This document shows positions 42,477-51,400 of a DNA stretch of 64,000 nt, in pieces. The stretch is from the NCBI RefSeq assembly GCF_004138295.1, contig NZ_SCFM01000004.1, positions 124,001-188,000 of the forward strand. The letters run 5' to 3'. The position numbers and the translations under genes were made by a program. The DNA is from Ectobacillus funiculus. Lineage in GTDB: Bacteria > Bacillota > Bacilli > Bacillales > Bacillaceae_G. The first letter of the stretch is position 1; each line of letters opens with the position of its first letter. Under the pieces are notes generated by a model. It did not search any database, was not told the origin of the DNA, and worked only from the letters and a program-made list of their open reading frames with translations.

Positions 42477-42626
42477 TTATTTAAAGTAAGGGAAATACGG
42501 AATTGGAACCGTACTTTTTACATCAGGCTTTATAACAATTTCCTTTCCATTTTTTGTTACATCCATTTGTAAGGATAACGAGCCGCTTCCATCATAATAC
42601 AGTGGTTTTCCCGCTGTTTTATCCAT
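42477..42626 (-). CDS. small hypothetical protein, 49 aa
   Basis: The ATG has GGGGTG 5 bases upstream and the coding region ends just before a hairpin. The product (MDKTAGKPLYYDGSGSLSLQ...) has probable beta strands (SLSLQMDVTKNGKEIVIKPD) and a Pro/aromatic end PIPYFPYFK. There is no Cys. I do not recognise the family. Confidence 0.55.
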   Translation of the reverse strand: MDKTAGKPLYYDGSGSLSLQMDVTKNGKEIVIKPDVKSTVPIPYFPYFK

Positions 42627-42691
42627 CCGATCACCCCTATTTTCTTTTGGATATTAGAAGGAATCTTCTATACATTAGAATTCTGTTCAAA

Positions 42692-42740
42692 ACAGTAGAT
42701 TACCTTTTTACAACAGTAGATTACCTTTTTACAACAGTAA
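42692..42740. repeat. 21-bp tandem repeat, 2.3 copies
   Basis: ACAGTAGATTACCTTTTTAC plus A occurs at 42692-42712 and 42713-42733 with a partial third unit to 42740. It lies between the 49-aa gene and the purT terminator and overlaps no gene. Confidence 0.8.
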
Positions 42741-42810
42741 TAATATTCCATTATTTTTTACACTTTAAGAAAACAGTTAGCATTCAATCAACTAGCCGAT
42801 AAGAATAATA

Positions 42811-42859
42811 AACAGCAAAATCCCCACCTTATAATGGTTAAAGTGGGGATTTTGCTGTT
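42811..42859. terminator. 17-bp-stem terminator of purT
   Basis: AACAGCAAAATCCCCAC pairs exactly with GTGGGGATTTTGCTGTT. The inner edge overlaps the purT stop codon by 2 bases. Confidence 0.85.
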
Positions 42860-44018
42860 ATGCTTTTTGTATACGTAAGCAATCTAATGCCAGCTTAGCG
42901 TTCTCTCTAGCTTTTTCTACTGTATCAGCAGACGATAAGGTTACAGCTACGCGGCGGCCTACCTTTGTCACAGGTTTTCCGAATACCCGAACTTGTGTAT
43001 TTGGTACAGCTAAAGCCTCACCCAATCCACTAATTGCATACTCATTCAATTCCTCAGTTGATTTTAATGGACGACTCGCGCCAGGTGTTACAAGTGTAAT
43101 TTCAGGAATAGGAAATCCTAAAATTGCTCGAACATGTAATGCAAACTCTGATAAATTCTGGGTAGCAAGGGTAACAAGGCCTGTATCATGCGGACGCGGA
43201 GACACCTCGCTGAAGTACACCTGATCTCCAGATAAGAAAAGCTCTACCCCAAACAACCCATAGCCTCCAAGCTCCTCTGTAATGGTTTGAGCAATCCGTT
43301 TTGCTTCCTGGATTTGCTTCTCTGTCATATAATGAGGCTGCCAGGATTCAATATAGTCTCCATCCTTCTGTATATGGCCAATTGGAGGACAAAATAATGT
43401 TCCGTTCACCGTGCGCACAGTAAGAAGAGTAATCTCTGAGTCAAATCGGATAAACTCTTCAATGATAACTCTTCCATTTTGCACTCGGCCTCCTTCCATA
43501 GCTATTTTCCAGCACTCCTCCAATTGTTCTTCAGAACGACAGACACTTTGTCCTTTTCCTGAAGAGCTCATCAGCGGCTTAATTACGCATGGAAAACCAA
43601 TTTCTTTAGCACCCTGTACAAATTCTTCATATGTATCAGCAAATTGATATTTGGCTGTCGGAAGCTGCAGCGTTTCAGCAGCTAACCGACGAATCCCTTC
43701 GCGGTCCATCGTAAGTTTAGCTGCACGTGCAGTAGGAATGACCTGGAATCCTTCCTCTTCTAGTTTGACTAATTCAGATGTGGCGATTGCCTCAATTTCC
43801 GGCACAATTAAATCAGGCTGTTCCTTTTCAACAATCTCTCTTACTCGCTCCGCATCCAGCATGTCAATGACATAGCTTCGATGCGCCACTTGCATAGCCG
43901 GAGCATGTTCATATCGATCTACAGCAATAGTCTCAACACCAAGACGCTGCGCTTCAATTATAACCTCTTTCCCTAATTCACCTGATCCTAATAATAAAAT
44001 TTTCTTCGATTGATACAT
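42858..44018 (-). CDS. purT: formate-dependent phosphoribosylglycinamide formyltransferase 2
   Basis: The 386-residue ATP-grasp enzyme makes formyl-GAR from GAR, formate and ATP in purine synthesis. It starts with [22 protein letters not shown], continues with the ATP-grasp segments [16 protein letters not shown] and [19 protein letters not shown], and has [17 protein letters not shown] near the C-terminal third. Length is normal. It is monocistronic; paired PurR-type boxes lie just upstream (44053-44095). Confidence 0.96.
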   Translation of the reverse strand: MYQSKKILLLGSGELGKEVIIEAQRLGVETIAVDRYEHAPAMQVAHRSYVIDMLDAERVREIVEKEQPDLIVPEIEAIATSELVKLEEEGFQVIPTARAAKLTMDREGIRRLAAETLQLPTAKYQFADTYEEFVQGAKEIGFPCVIKPLMSSSGKGQSVCRSEEQLEECWKIAMEGGRVQNGRVIIEEFIRFDSEITLLTVRTVNGTLFCPPIGHIQKDGDYIESWQPHYMTEKQIQEAKRIAQTITEELGGYGLFGVELFLSGDQVYFSEVSPRPHDTGLVTLATQNLSEFALHVRAILGFPIPEITLVTPGASRPLKSTEELNEYAISGLGEALAVPNTQVRVFGKPVTKVGRRVAVTLSSADTVEKARENAKLALDCLRIQKA

Positions 44019-44052
44019 ACGATTGCCCCTCCCTTATCTCTTCACAGTTATT

Positions 44053-44095
44053 ATAAACGAACTATTGTAAAACAAAAACGTTTTTGTTCGTTTTT
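44053..44095. promoter_or_regulatory. paired PurR boxes upstream of purT
   Basis: ATAAACGAACTATT at 44053-44066 and, inverted, AAAAACGAACAAAA around 44082-44095 share the CGAAC core of the Bacillus PurBox; the arms are about 16 bp apart, as in B. subtilis PurR control sites. A third CGAACTAT lies near 44148. Confidence 0.65.
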
Positions 44096-44219
44096 TAGAG
44101 CGTATATATAATTTGAAATCGTTCATATTCTAAAACATTAGATAATTAACGAACTATTCATTAAAAATCATACGATTTCATATGTATTTCAGGAATGCAT
44201 CGTAACGTTATACTATTGT

Positions 44220-44621
44220 CTAGTCTCGCAGTTCTTTTATATAGAATGTACGTTGCCGCGGCCCATCAAACTCACAAAAATAAATCCCTTGCCAAGTTCC
44301 AAGCAGGAGTTGCCCATTTGTGACAATCACATGCTGTGACGCGCCAACCGTACTCGCCTTCATATGTGCAGCTGTATTCCCTTCTGCGTGGCGATCTAGC
44401 TGGTGATGCCAAGGATATACTTCATCAAAGCGGCGGATCATATCCCGTTTCACATCAGGATCCGCATTCTCGTTGATTGTAATCCCAGCCGTTGTATGCG
44501 GACAATATACGACAACTGCGCCTTCCTTGAGATGTTGTTCCGTTATAAATGACTGAACGATATCTGTAATTTCAAGCATTTCATCTCGTGTTGATGTACG
44601 CAATGTGAATTTTTTAAGCAT
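44220..44621 (-). CDS. YjbQ/UPF0047 family protein (secondary thiamine-phosphate synthase-like)
   Basis: The 133-residue protein has the family core [35 protein letters not shown] and [18 protein letters not shown]. Members have weak thiamine-phosphate synthase activity; their true role is unclear. I use the ATG at 44621, behind GGGAG, and not the one at 44666. Single gene. Confidence 0.9.
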   Translation of the reverse strand: MLKKFTLRTSTRDEMLEITDIVQSFITEQHLKEGAVVVYCPHTTAGITINENADPDVKRDMIRRFDEVYPWHHQLDRHAEGNTAAHMKASTVGASQHVIVTNGQLLLGTWQGIYFCEFDGPRQRTFYIKELRD

Positions 44622-44926
44622 ATTTCTTCTTTCTCCCTTACATTTCTTTTTACACAATTTCAACATGAAAATCAGATTATTTCAAGTATACACCATCATT
44701 CGGAATGGAGATTTAATAGATTGAGTCTCTTAATCCTAGCATAGATTATATCTACTCATTAAATGAATTACAAATATTCCCTCTAATGTAAAAATAGCAA
44801 GAATTTTGCTGCAAAAAACGAAGGAAAATGTCTATCACTTTAAGGTTATCTAAAGAGTATTTCATGTTATAATCTTGTAAAAGTTAACAAAAGTGGGAAT
44901 GAAGCAGGGAAACTGGAGGAACTATT

Positions 44927-45133
44927 ATGTTAATCGAAGATTTAATCCATCAATTCATCTTAATTAAAAAACGAGAGCCTTCACATTCTAGTGAGCTGCT
45001 CCGCTATATTAAGAAGAGTTATATATACGGAGAATTATCTGCCGTTGAATATAAAAAACTATTTCTCGATTTGAATTTAACAAGTATAACAAGAAAAGAA
45101 CGATATTTTTTAAGCACAAATACAAATTTTTAA
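44927..45133 (+). CDS. YppF-like small protein
   Basis: The 68-residue protein resembles B. subtilis YppF: VEYKKLFLDLNLTS and ELLRYIKKSYIYGELSAVEY are the recognisable parts. ACTGGAGGAAC precedes the ATG. Function unknown. Two small genes follow each other here on the same strand, with 107 bases between. Confidence 0.7.
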   Translation: MLIEDLIHQFILIKKREPSHSSELLRYIKKSYIYGELSAVEYKKLFLDLNLTSITRKERYFLSTNTNF

Positions 45134-45240
45134 TATAGAATACAAGCTTTGTACATTGGTTGATAAGATTTGTATTTTTATTTTCTTTAAATACGGCTTA
45201 CAGCTCTAGACAAGACAATAAAGTAAAGGGATGGGGAACT

Positions 45241-45438
45241 ATGATAAAGATTGGTTATGCTATTTGTACAAATTGCGGATGTAATAAAGCTACGGTAGAG
45301 GTTTATCGTTGTCAAGATTGTAAAAAAATGTACTGTAAAAAATGTCTCGAGGACGTTGCTAACTGCTCAAATCCAGAATGTGGAACAACAAGCCTTGAAC
45401 ACAAAGGTTATATTCAACCATTTGATGAAGCACTATGA
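45241..45438 (+). CDS. small zinc-ribbon-like protein, 65 aa
   Basis: A protein of 65 residues with eight Cys in CxxC-type pairs (CTNCGC, CQDCKKMYCKKC, CSNPEC), so it probably binds two zinc ions. GGGATGGGG precedes the ATG. Treble-clef or B-box-like spacing is possible, but I do not recognise the family. Role unknown; such proteins may act as nucleic acid or protein adaptors. Confidence 0.65.
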   Translation: MIKIGYAICTNCGCNKATVEVYRCQDCKKMYCKKCLEDVANCSNPECGTTSLEHKGYIQPFDEAL

Positions 45439-45521
45439 AGTAACACCGTGTTGATACAGTGTTGCTTACAAAGCACCTGCCTTGAGTAAGAAATAGGAGT
45501 TTTTATCAATATACAGAAAAA

Positions 45522-45562
45522 AAGAAGCTATCCATCTACATCTAGTAGTTGTCGAGCTTCTT
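45522..45562 (-). terminator. hairpin downstream of the SPFH gene
   Basis: AAGAAGCT and AGCTTCTT pair around a loop holding a small CTAC/GTAG stem, with T residues on both sides. It lies 185 bp past the SPFH stop. The rest of the gap 45439-45746 shows only a weak AACAC/GTGTT hairpin after the zinc-ribbon gene. Confidence 0.5.
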
Positions 45563-45746
45563 TTCTTCGTTCAATGGGCTTTTTCAGTACCTCCCTCCTC
45601 ATCCCTTGAGGAGGAGGACTTCTTTCCGGAAAGCCTGTTAAAATATTGACTATATCTGTAGTTACCCATCGTAATAATACTATTCGGAGAACATCGCCTT
45701 ACTTCTCAAGATAACTTACTATAAAACAATATTTTACTCACTATAT

Positions 45747-46532
45747 TTACTTAATTTGAATAAACGGAGCAGCATCTCCGCTAACTTGAGGAAGCTTGCC
45801 ATCCCACTTTTCAATTTTCTTCATCTCGACAATCTCTGGAGATAAGGACTCCTTCAAAATACGGTTTGCTTCTGCTTTTCCCTTCGCTTCTTCAATATCA
45901 CGCTCAGCGGCAACAATGGCTTGTTGCTTTTCAATCTCCAACTTTTCTAATTGCTGCTGTGCATCTACGACACCTTGAATGGCTTTTGCTGTATTTTCGT
46001 CTGGCTTAGGAGCCTCAAGTGTCACAGAATCCACCATAAAACCAGTAGCACTTACAATGTCACGAAACTCTTTTTCAATAGCTGCGTTAATTTCGCCTTG
46101 ATGCTGAAACACCTCAAGCACTGAATACGTGGAAAATACATTCAATGCTGCTTTCTTAATACGGGTTTGCAGCCAGCCGCTTTCAATCACTTCTGGATCC
46201 TGCCCCTTAAACTTATTGTAGATGTCCGGCAGCTTTTCAGCATCATTTGAGTAATCATATGACAAACTAATAGCTAAAGGTTTACCATCCTTTGTTTGAA
46301 CATTAAATTCTTGTACATGTACCGTCTCAGTAGATACTGGATACTCCGTCACACGTTTGAATGGGGACACTAAATGCCACCCTTGACCAAGCGTTTCCTT
46401 CTCGACACCTGTGCTTCTGCTGTAAACTACTCCCATATGACCTTGATCAATTACTTCCACACTCATTGCTGTTAAAATCCCGCCAACTAAAAGTCCTACA
46501 CCTAATATGGATGCTCCTACAATTCTTCTCAT
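45747..46532 (-). CDS. SPFH/prohibitin-like membrane protein
   Basis: A single N-terminal membrane helix precedes an SPFH domain (VIDQGHMGVVYSRSTGVEKE, then LISPFKRV-type turn and FNVQTKDGKPLAISLSYDY) and a C-terminal coiled-coil rich in Glu, Lys and Ala (EIEKQQAIVAAERDIEEAKG). The pattern is close to prohibitin. It begins where the upstream micro-protein gene ends (TAATG), so the two are translated together. Such proteins form large rings that organise membranes or proteases. Confidence 0.87.
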   Translation of the reverse strand: MRRIVGASILGVGLLVGGILTAMSVEVIDQGHMGVVYSRSTGVEKETLGQGWHLVSPFKRVTEYPVSTETVHVQEFNVQTKDGKPLAISLSYDYSNDAEKLPDIYNKFKGQDPEVIESGWLQTRIKKAALNVFSTYSVLEVFQHQGEINAAIEKEFRDIVSATGFMVDSVTLEAPKPDENTAKAIQGVVDAQQQLEKLEIEKQQAIVAAERDIEEAKGKAEANRILKESLSPEIVEMKKIEKWDGKLPQVSGDAAPFIQIK

Positions 46533-46675
46533 TATTTTTTCTCCTCCTTAAAAAAGTTTTTAATTTTTACAGCTACATTTCCCATAAAATCAAAGGCTCC
46601 TAATTTCCCTGCAATAACCCAAATCCCTATCAATAAGAAAACCAGCAATATTAGACCGACTAACAGTGAAAACAT
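46532..46675 (-). CDS. micro-membrane protein coupled to the SPFH gene, 47 aa
   Basis: GGGAGG precedes the ATG. The product is a single hydrophobic helix (LLVGLILLVFLLIGIWVIAG) followed by a short amphipathic tail (FMGNVAVKIKNFF) and charged end. Its stop shares one base with the SPFH start codon (TAATG). The strict coupling suggests a common complex. No family recognised. Confidence 0.65.
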   Translation of the reverse strand: MFSLLVGLILLVFLLIGIWVIAGKLGAFDFMGNVAVKIKNFFKEEKK

Positions 46676-47176
46676 ACAGTTCCTCCCTTGCCTTACAAGA
46701 AGCTTTTTTATAGATTCCTAGAATGAATAACTTTAAACGCACAGTAAATATTTAGCTTGAAGCACTTTTTCCTGCTCTTTTAAATTACCCCGACTTCACT
46801 AACAAGAATTACTATGTATGATGCGTGTATTGTCCAGCCTTTCCTTTCGGTCAATCATCAAAAATGAATGAACTATCAAAAAAATCTTTCATATCATTTT
46901 GATTTAAATAGTTATGTATAATTTATATCTACTTTTACTTAGGAGAATTAATTCATAAAAAGAATAACTATCTGCTCTTTCTTGCAACGAGCTTAAAACA
47001 CTCGTCTTTCAGCATGCTCTTCAGCCCTGTCTGTACGCTCTACTATAGCTCTTGCTGACCACTGCATACCTCATAAAAAAATTTATTCATAAATTATGTA
47101 ACAATCCTACTCTCAATATATAAAAATCATACACAAAGCAACCAGCACTCCTCCATACGGAATGTCTTATTAACAG
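46676..47176. other. intergenic region, nothing supportable
   Basis: 501 bp between the SPFH operon and the GNAT gene. It is AT-rich, with one AGGAG followed by no proper start codon. No repeat copy, terminator or RNA motif was recognised. Confidence 0.4.
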
Positions 47177-47773
47177 TTATATCCTTCTTTTGGATTCAAG
47201 ATAGTTTTTAATTTTTGCTTTTGTAGTAGCCCAATCCTGTTCTATGATGCTGTAAAATACTGAATTACGATAAGAGCCATCTTGCCGGATCATATGGTTT
47301 CTTAAAACCCCTTCCTTTACCCCTCCTATTCGTTCGATCGCTTTTTGTGACCGCAAATTTCGTTCATCCGTCTTAAATTGTACTCGGATTATCCCTAAAG
47401 TCTCAAAGCAGTATTCTAATAACAAGTATTTACATTCTGTGTTTATGTTTGTCCCCCATACAGAAGGATTCAACCAGGTCCAGCCAATTTCCACACTTTT
47501 GTTTGGCCGGGAAATTCCTAAAAATCTTGTGGTACCAAGCACTTTATTATTCTCACGAAGCAAAATAACAAATGGAAACTCTTCTCCCAGACGTTTTCTC
47601 TTTAACGCTTCTTCTACAAAGGATTGCATATCAGCTAATGTGTTCATTCCTCTCGGTAAATGTGTCCAAATATCTTGTTCTTTCCCACTTTCATATAAAC
47701 CTTGTACATGATATCTCTCCATGGGTACAATTCGCACAAGATCTCCTCTTAATTCATCAAACAAAATCTCCAT
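47177..47773 (-). CDS. GNAT family N-acetyltransferase, RimJ/RimL type
   Basis: The 198-residue protein follows the RimL pattern: LRGDLVRIVPMERYH at the start, VLGTTRFLGISRPNKSVEIGWTWL in the middle, then ECKYLLLEYCFETLGIIRVQFKTDERNLRSQKAIERIGG, the acetyl-CoA-binding and family-defining segment. The target (ribosomal protein, antibiotic or small amine) is not predictable. AAGGGTG precedes the ATG. Confidence 0.88.
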   Translation of the reverse strand: MEILFDELRGDLVRIVPMERYHVQGLYESGKEQDIWTHLPRGMNTLADMQSFVEEALKRKRLGEEFPFVILLRENNKVLGTTRFLGISRPNKSVEIGWTWLNPSVWGTNINTECKYLLLEYCFETLGIIRVQFKTDERNLRSQKAIERIGGVKEGVLRNHMIRQDGSYRNSVFYSIIEQDWATTKAKIKNYLESKRRI

Positions 47774-47884
47774 ATTATCACCCTTCCTTTTTAATCCATT
47801 TTATCATGTAAGGATATGAAAAATATGCCAATTTTTCAGACGAAACGCCTACATAAATCTATTTGCATAGAAAAAAACACAAAA

Positions 47885-47925
47885 AGAGGCTTCTCACAAG
47901 CCTAATGAGCTCATGAGAGGCCTCT
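47885..47925 (-). terminator. terminator displaced from ansR by a repeat copy
   Basis: AGAGGCcTCTCA and TGAGAaGCCTCT form a 12-bp stem with one wobble on the minus strand, followed by a T-rich run. The nearest upstream minus-strand gene is ansR; repeat copy 8 lies between. Confidence 0.6.
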
Positions 47926-47937
47926 CGGAGAGTAGTG

Positions 47938-48070
47938 ATTTAGAGTCGATTGGAAAGCCCTGCCCTTGGGTAAAGACAGAGGCTTGGTTACACTTACACT
48001 GTATTTCTACAATTTTCGGCTACGTCGAATTCACTCCTAGCTGAAAATTTATACTTTCCTACAGTGTAAT
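47938..48070 (-). repeat. bcr1-like interspersed repeat, copy 8
   Basis: Reverse copy: GTCGATTGGAAAGCCCTGCC, TAAAGACAGAGGCTTGGTTA, GGCTACGTCGAATTCACTCC and GAAAATTTATACTTTCCTAC, ending AGTGTAA. The hairpin end is degraded. Confidence 0.8.
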
Positions 48071-48098
48071 AAAACGCTCCCTAATAAACCTTGATATA

Positions 48099-48449
48099 TT
48101 AAGGTTTATCCATTCCATGTACATTCATATCCCGCTTATACCTAATAAAGGCGATAAAATCACGAATTTCTTCAGATGTTAACAGTTGTTGGTCTAAGCT
48201 GATGCTTTGGTTAGCCGTTTTTAATAATGACGCGAGCTCTAGCTGAACGATTTTATGATCTGATCGAGCTAGGATATAATCGACTGTTGTATCAAATAAA
48301 TCTGCCATTTGACATAAAGCATGCAGCGGCGGCTCTCTATATCCTGATTCATAACCCGCATATGTGCTTTTGGCAATTCCGAGGCGATCTGCTGTTTCCT
48401 GCATAGACCAATTTCTGCTTTTTCTAAGATCTGCCAAACGTTTTAACAT
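48099..48449 (-). CDS. ansR: XRE-family repressor, AnsR-like
   Basis: A protein of about 116 residues. The N-terminal helix-turn-helix (RLADLRKSRNWSMQETADRL, then GIAKSTYAGYESGYREPP) is that of the Cro/CI family and closely matches the AnsR pattern of B. subtilis. As there, the gene is divergent from the asparaginase gene, which it should repress until asparagine is present. I prefer the ATG at 48449, behind GGGGAG; an ATG at 48467 is possible. Confidence 0.82.
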   Translation of the reverse strand: MLKRLADLRKSRNWSMQETADRLGIAKSTYAGYESGYREPPLHALCQMADLFDTTVDYILARSDHKIVQLELASLLKTANQSISLDQQLLTSEEIRDFIAFIRYKRDMNVHGMDKP

Positions 48450-48622
48450 TCTGTTTCTGCTCCCCATACTAATTTTTCCTGATTATAACACGCAGGAAAA
48501 TAATAAGAAAGATAAATGTACGCATTTTGAATACAATAGTTGCTTTTTTAATGCTTTTGATTTTATAATATTCCATATAAATACGCAAATTGCGCACGAA
48601 ATTACAAATAGAGGGGTTAATC

Positions 48623-49627
48623 ATGAAGAAATTATTATTACTTGCAACGGGAGGAACAATAGCATCTATAGAAAGCAATGAGGGACTGGCTCCAGGATTG
48701 TCTGCTGAGGAACTGTTACATCATTTTGAAAATACTCCTCAAACTATCCAGGTAGATTGCAAAATCCTGATGAATCGCGATAGTACAAACATGCAGCCGG
48801 AGCATTGGCTTCAAATGGCACAAGCCATTGCAGAGCATTATGAGCAGTATGATGGATTTGTGATTACTCATGGGACGGATACACTAGGCTATACATCCGC
48901 TGCGTTATCTTACATGCTAACAAATTTACAAAAGCCTGTTGTCATTACAGGTTCGCAGGTTCCAATTAGTTTTAAGAAGACGGATGCGAAAAAGAATGTT
49001 GCAGATGCGCTTCGGTTTGCAAGCGAAGATATTGGCGGTGTCTTTGTAGTATTCGACGGCCGGGTTATTATTGGGACAAGAGCTGTAAAAATGAGAACGA
49101 AGAGCTATGATGCCTTTGAAAGTATTAATCATCCATATGTCGCATATATAAGCGGAAATGATGTTGCATATAGCTGGAAGCCGGCACAAACTCAAAGTCC
49201 ATTTGCACTTAACGCCAGCCTTTGTCCTGATGTATTTTTAATGAAATTATATCCGGGAATGAAGCCAGAAGTGTTTGATTTTATCAAGAAAATGTACAAA
49301 GGTGTTATTATCGAGAGCTTCGGAAATGGAGGGTTACCCTTTGAAGACCGAAGCTTGTTGCCAAAAATAAAGAATTTAACAGAAGCTGGCATTTCGGTCG
49401 TAATTACGACGCAATGCTTAGAAGAAGGCGAAGATTTATGCCTATACGAGGTAGGAAGAAAAGTAGCTCACTATAATGTAATCCTATCAGGTGATATGAA
49501 CACAGAGGCAATTGTCACAAAGCTCATGTGGACACTCGGAAAAACAACAGAAATAGCAAATGTAAAACAAATAATGGAATCTCCAATCGCTTGGGACCGC
49601 TCCGCCGATTCTGAAAAGGAAGATTAA
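48623..49627 (+). CDS. ansA: L-asparaginase, type I
   Basis: The 334-residue amidase hydrolyses asparagine to aspartate and ammonia. The first active-site motif [10 protein letters not shown] (Thr12) is at the N-terminus and the second, [15 protein letters not shown], near residue 75-90. There is no signal peptide, so it is cytoplasmic. The ATG at 48623 has GAGGGG 6 bases upstream. It is divergent from ansR. No ansB (aspartase) follows; a terminator lies directly downstream, unlike the ansAB operon of B. subtilis. Confidence 0.95.
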   Translation: MKKLLLLATGGTIASIESNEGLAPGLSAEELLHHFENTPQTIQVDCKILMNRDSTNMQPEHWLQMAQAIAEHYEQYDGFVITHGTDTLGYTSAALSYMLTNLQKPVVITGSQVPISFKKTDAKKNVADALRFASEDIGGVFVVFDGRVIIGTRAVKMRTKSYDAFESINHPYVAYISGNDVAYSWKPAQTQSPFALNASLCPDVFLMKLYPGMKPEVFDFIKKMYKGVIIESFGNGGLPFEDRSLLPKIKNLTEAGISVVITTQCLEEGEDLCLYEVGRKVAHYNVILSGDMNTEAIVTKLMWTLGKTTEIANVKQIMESPIAWDRSADSEKED

Positions 49628-49647
49628 AGAAAATTTCTTTTTAAAAA

Positions 49648-49694
49648 AATAAAGAAGCGAAATGGGCAATATAAGCCTATTTCACTTCTTTATT
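49648..49694. terminator. bidirectional terminator between ansA and the BASS transporter
   Basis: AATAAAGAAG and CTTCTTTATT flank an inner GAAATgGGC/GCCtATTTC stem. The far end overlaps the stop of the converging gene. Confidence 0.85.
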
Positions 49695-50688
49695 ATTGCT
49701 GTACCTGTTTCTTAGGTATATACTCCGTTACCATGCTATTTTTAAGATCCTTTTTCGCATACACTTTATGAATCATATAACCATACAAGGAAGCTAACAC
49801 CTGCTGAAATAACATCCCAATTACAACTGGCACAGCTACAGGGGCCGGGAAATAGGATACAGCCAAAACAGCACCCGCACTAATATTCCTCATACCGCCA
49901 GTAAATACGAGTGTCACAGTATCATCTCGCCCCCACTTAAAAAGACTGCTAATTAGCCAAGAAAATAAATAGCCTGAAGAAGCAATACCGAACACAACAA
50001 CAGCAATTAAAATGAGCTTACCATCTATATGAGATAGATGCGGGGCAATAATAGAGCTATTAATCATTACAACGGCAGCCAGGCCGACTTTAGAAACAGG
50101 GGCTAATTTTGTTCCCCAGGTTTCTTTTACCTTCCCCGCAGTAAGCTCGTTCAAAAACATCCCCAAAACGGAAGGGATAACCACCATTCCAAATAACCCT
50201 TTCATCATTCCAAACACATCCATTACAATCTTCTCCCCGACAAATAGCGAAAGGCTGTATGGCACAATAAAGGGAGAAAGAAATGTGTCAATTAAAATAA
50301 GAGAAAGAGCTAGGGCTATGTTTCCTTTGTAAATAGAAATCCAAATAAAGCTTGTAATTCCTGTTGGGATCATAACCGCTAAAATAAGTCCTGTAACGGT
50401 AAACATATCCTTGCTAAAGATAAGGTGACCAATTCCCCAAGCCCAAGCAGGCATAATGACATGTAAAATAAGCAGTGCTGTTAGCATAGGCAAAGGGTGG
50501 GAAATCACTTGCCGCAGAGATTTGAAATTGGAACTTAAACTGCCAGCAAAAGTCATAAAGGCAAAAATCCATGGGACTAAATAGGAGTAAGACTTAAAGC
50601 TATCCGTCAAGATAACTCCTATTATTACACTAATGGGAGTAATAGCCGGCATACACTTTTCCAACTGCCGATTTATTTGTTGCAACAT
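49693..50688 (-). CDS. bile acid:sodium symporter (BASS) family transporter
   Basis: A 331-residue membrane protein with nine to ten helices. FTGGMRNISAGAVLAVSYFP and MIPTGITSFIWI are typical of BASS proteins, including the conserved asparagine/glycine crossover region. The B. subtilis relative YocS is the likely functional comparison. The cargo may be an organic anion. Single gene. Confidence 0.83.
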   Translation of the reverse strand: MLQQINRQLEKCMPAITPISVIIGVILTDSFKSYSYLVPWIFAFMTFAGSLSSNFKSLRQVISHPLPMLTALLILHVIMPAWAWGIGHLIFSKDMFTVTGLILAVMIPTGITSFIWISIYKGNIALALSLILIDTFLSPFIVPYSLSLFVGEKIVMDVFGMMKGLFGMVVIPSVLGMFLNELTAGKVKETWGTKLAPVSKVGLAAVVMINSSIIAPHLSHIDGKLILIAVVVFGIASSGYLFSWLISSLFKWGRDDTVTLVFTGGMRNISAGAVLAVSYFPAPVAVPVVIGMLFQQVLASLYGYMIHKVYAKKDLKNSMVTEYIPKKQVQQ

Positions 50689-50922
50689 CTCTCTTTCACT
50701 CCTATTGTATATATGTCCAGACTACATGTTTTCAATATATTGTATTATACCACAGTTTTTCTGGGGCATTTGAAAATATCAGATAAGCCATCAAACTTTT
50801 TCCAAAGAAATAATCCATAAAATCGCCGATTGGACTAATGAAAAGCACTGAACAATCCATACTAAAAAATGTGAGCAATCCTCATTTGCTTGCAATAGCT
50901 GTTAAAAGGAGGTTAAACCACT

Positions 50923-51078
50923 ATGGCTAAAAAGTATTTTCAAGAGGGAAAGATTAACCAAAATGCAGATGCAACCTCTAGTAACAAATATGAATTCTCC
51001 ACAGAAACGGACCCAAAGTCAGCTATGGGAGCCGCTGGAAATACTAGTAAAAAACAAAATGCGAATAAACAGCAATAG
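50923..51078 (+). CDS. small SASP-like protein, 51 aa
   Basis: AAAGGAGG precedes the ATG. The 51-residue product is hydrophilic and rich in Lys, Asn, Gln and Ala. The segment YEFSTETDPKSA followed by KKQNANKQQ resembles the repeat unit EFATETDxxAVKKQNAQS of gamma-type small acid-soluble spore proteins, in a single short copy. That makes a spore amino acid store plausible. It lies opposite a second similar ORF and converges on it. Confidence 0.6.
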   Translation: MAKKYFQEGKINQNADATSSNKYEFSTETDPKSAMGAAGNTSKKQNANKQQ

Positions 51079-51123
51079 TGTATAAGCAGAGAACACAGCC
51101 AACATATTTTGTGATGCAACCAA

Positions 51124-51151
51124 AAATCCCCGCTCCTTAAAGCGGGGATTT
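51124..51151. terminator. terminator between the two SASP-like genes
   Basis: AAATCCCCGCT-ccttaa-AGCGGGGATTT, a perfect 11-bp stem. It serves both converging genes. Confidence 0.88.
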
Positions 51152-51159
51152 CTAATATA

Positions 51160-51312
51160 CTATCCTTGCTGTTTTCCAGCATTTTGATGATTCGGTGTAT
51201 CTTGATACTTTTGCTTTCCATTATTTGTAGCTTGTGCACTGAACTCCCTAGAATACTCTGTGTTGAGGTTTGCATGAATTCGATTGTTTTTAGATGCTTT
51301 ATCTTTTCCCAT
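51160..51312 (-). CDS. second small SASP-like protein, 50 aa
   Basis: The ATG at 51312 lies behind AGGAGG. The 50-residue product contains NTEYSREFSAQATNNGKQKY and ends NAGKQQG, again a Lys/Asn/Gln-rich composition with an EFS-A motif as in gamma-type SASPs. In-frame extension to 51381 has no binding site. It converges on the SASP-like ORF at 50923-51078. Confidence 0.58.
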   Translation of the reverse strand: MGKDKASKNNRIHANLNTEYSREFSAQATNNGKQKYQDTPNHQNAGKQQG

Positions 51313-51400
51313 GTTTTGGCCTCCTGAGCACGATTGGAGAAATAGCCACTGCTCCCTTCTCCGCTCATAGTTTGACCGCAAACATAAAAATCATGCAAAT

